From Spirogloea muscicola (Eukaryota; Streptophyta; Zygnematophyceae; Spirogloeales; Spirogloeaceae): DNA of 55,525 bases. The position numbers and the translations under genes were made by a program. The number at the start of each line of letters is the position of its first letter. The first letter of the stretch is position 1. Location of the stretch: positions 235,896 through 291,420 of the forward strand of contig WELB01000053.1 in assembly GCA_009602725.1 (NCBI GenBank). Reading direction: 5' to 3'. Of the stretch, positions 55,270-55,525 are shown one piece after another. Below the pieces are notes generated by a model. The model was not told where the DNA came from. It saw only the letters and a list, made by a program, of their open reading frames with translations, and did no database searches.

Positions 55270-55525
55270 CTGATCATGGGTTTAAGGAGTTAGGGCGCAA
55301 GCGAGTCGCCGCCCCCTCCGCCAGGCGCGCCGCGAGTCGCGGCGCATCCGGCGGCGGCGCCGGCGGCTGCGGCACTGCCTCTGCTGCCCTTCATCTTTGA
55401 GCTTCAAGCAATCTTTGAGCGGCCGCAGCTTGCCGTCGCCCGGCCATGCGCCGGCCTCGGCGGCGGCGGCGGCGTGATCCACCGACAGAGCGGCCGGCGC
55501 AGAGCCGCGCAGGCGCGGCCTGCGG
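55270..55525. other. GC island, possibly the first exon of an unseen minus- or plus-strand gene
   Basis: It starts with GGGTTTAAGGAGTTAGGGCG (telomere-like) and becomes very GC-rich, as at other gene starts in this window. The minus strand from 55482 reads Met-Asp-His-(Ala)5 then GAWPGDGKLRPLKDCLKLKD, but no partner exon is in the window. No product is assigned. Confidence 0.25.

Noticed and set aside
1-55525. CRISPR arrays, operons, Shine-Dalgarno sites, tRNA or rRNA genes
   Set aside because: The sequence is nuclear eukaryotic with introns; repeats are dispersed, not spaced arrays, and no tRNA cloverleaf or rRNA stretch was recognised by eye.

Overview
This is nuclear DNA from a photosynthetic eukaryote of the green lineage, most likely a green alga; the species cannot be named from the sequence. 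Genes are split into many short exons by introns of roughly 80-500 nt with GT-AG ends (one probable GC-AG). The proteins are plant-type: a Tic62-like protein, DDB1 with plant-length coding sequence, a RUS/DUF647 protein, a chloroplast DUF3110 protein, an Ariadne-type E3 ligase and a putative thylakoid-lumen methyltransferase. Degenerate tracts related to the plant telomere unit TTTAGGG occur internally. There are no operons, CRISPR arrays or recognisable tRNA/rRNA genes.

Layout. 1-10680 (+): a very long Tic62-like gene, cut by the left edge. 10681-12807: spacer with repeats. 12808-21221 (+): complete DDB1, 22 exons. 22140-23640: degenerate retroelement and repeats. 23705-24773 (+): RPB8, shared subunit of RNA polymerases I/II/III. 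25810-28449 (-): SAM methyltransferase-like protein with a twin-arginine-type lumen signal. 28565-34200: nested, broken non-LTR retrotransposon pieces on both strands plus short dispersed repeats. 34806-38737 (+): Ariadne/RBR ubiquitin ligase. 39710-43550 (-): RUS/DUF647. 43552-44794: telomere-like tracts, CGG array and an 854-base assembly gap. 44803-49157 (+): acetamidase/formamidase with a predicted signal peptide. About 50187-52044 (+): DUF3110. 53158-54290 (-): plant-conserved nuclear-type protein of unknown function. 54291-55525: no confident gene; a tandem repeat and a strong palindrome.

Most genes are unrelated housekeeping or plastid functions that happen to be adjacent. The standout is the Tic62-like gene. 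After a conserved NAD(P)-binding domain it carries a Lys/Glu/Ala-rich helical tail with 12 copies of a Gly-Phe-Arg-Trp-Pro-Trp-Gln-type motif, essentially one per exon. It ends with two motifs matching the ferredoxin-NADP reductase (FNR) recruitment motif of plant Tic62/TROL; one of them is visible only after splicing. The tryptophan-motif array is, as far as I know, undescribed.

Exon coordinates come from reading splice sites and checking that reading phase is kept throughout. I checked that the summed exon lengths are divisible by three for every gene except the DUF3110 gene, whose start is unclear.
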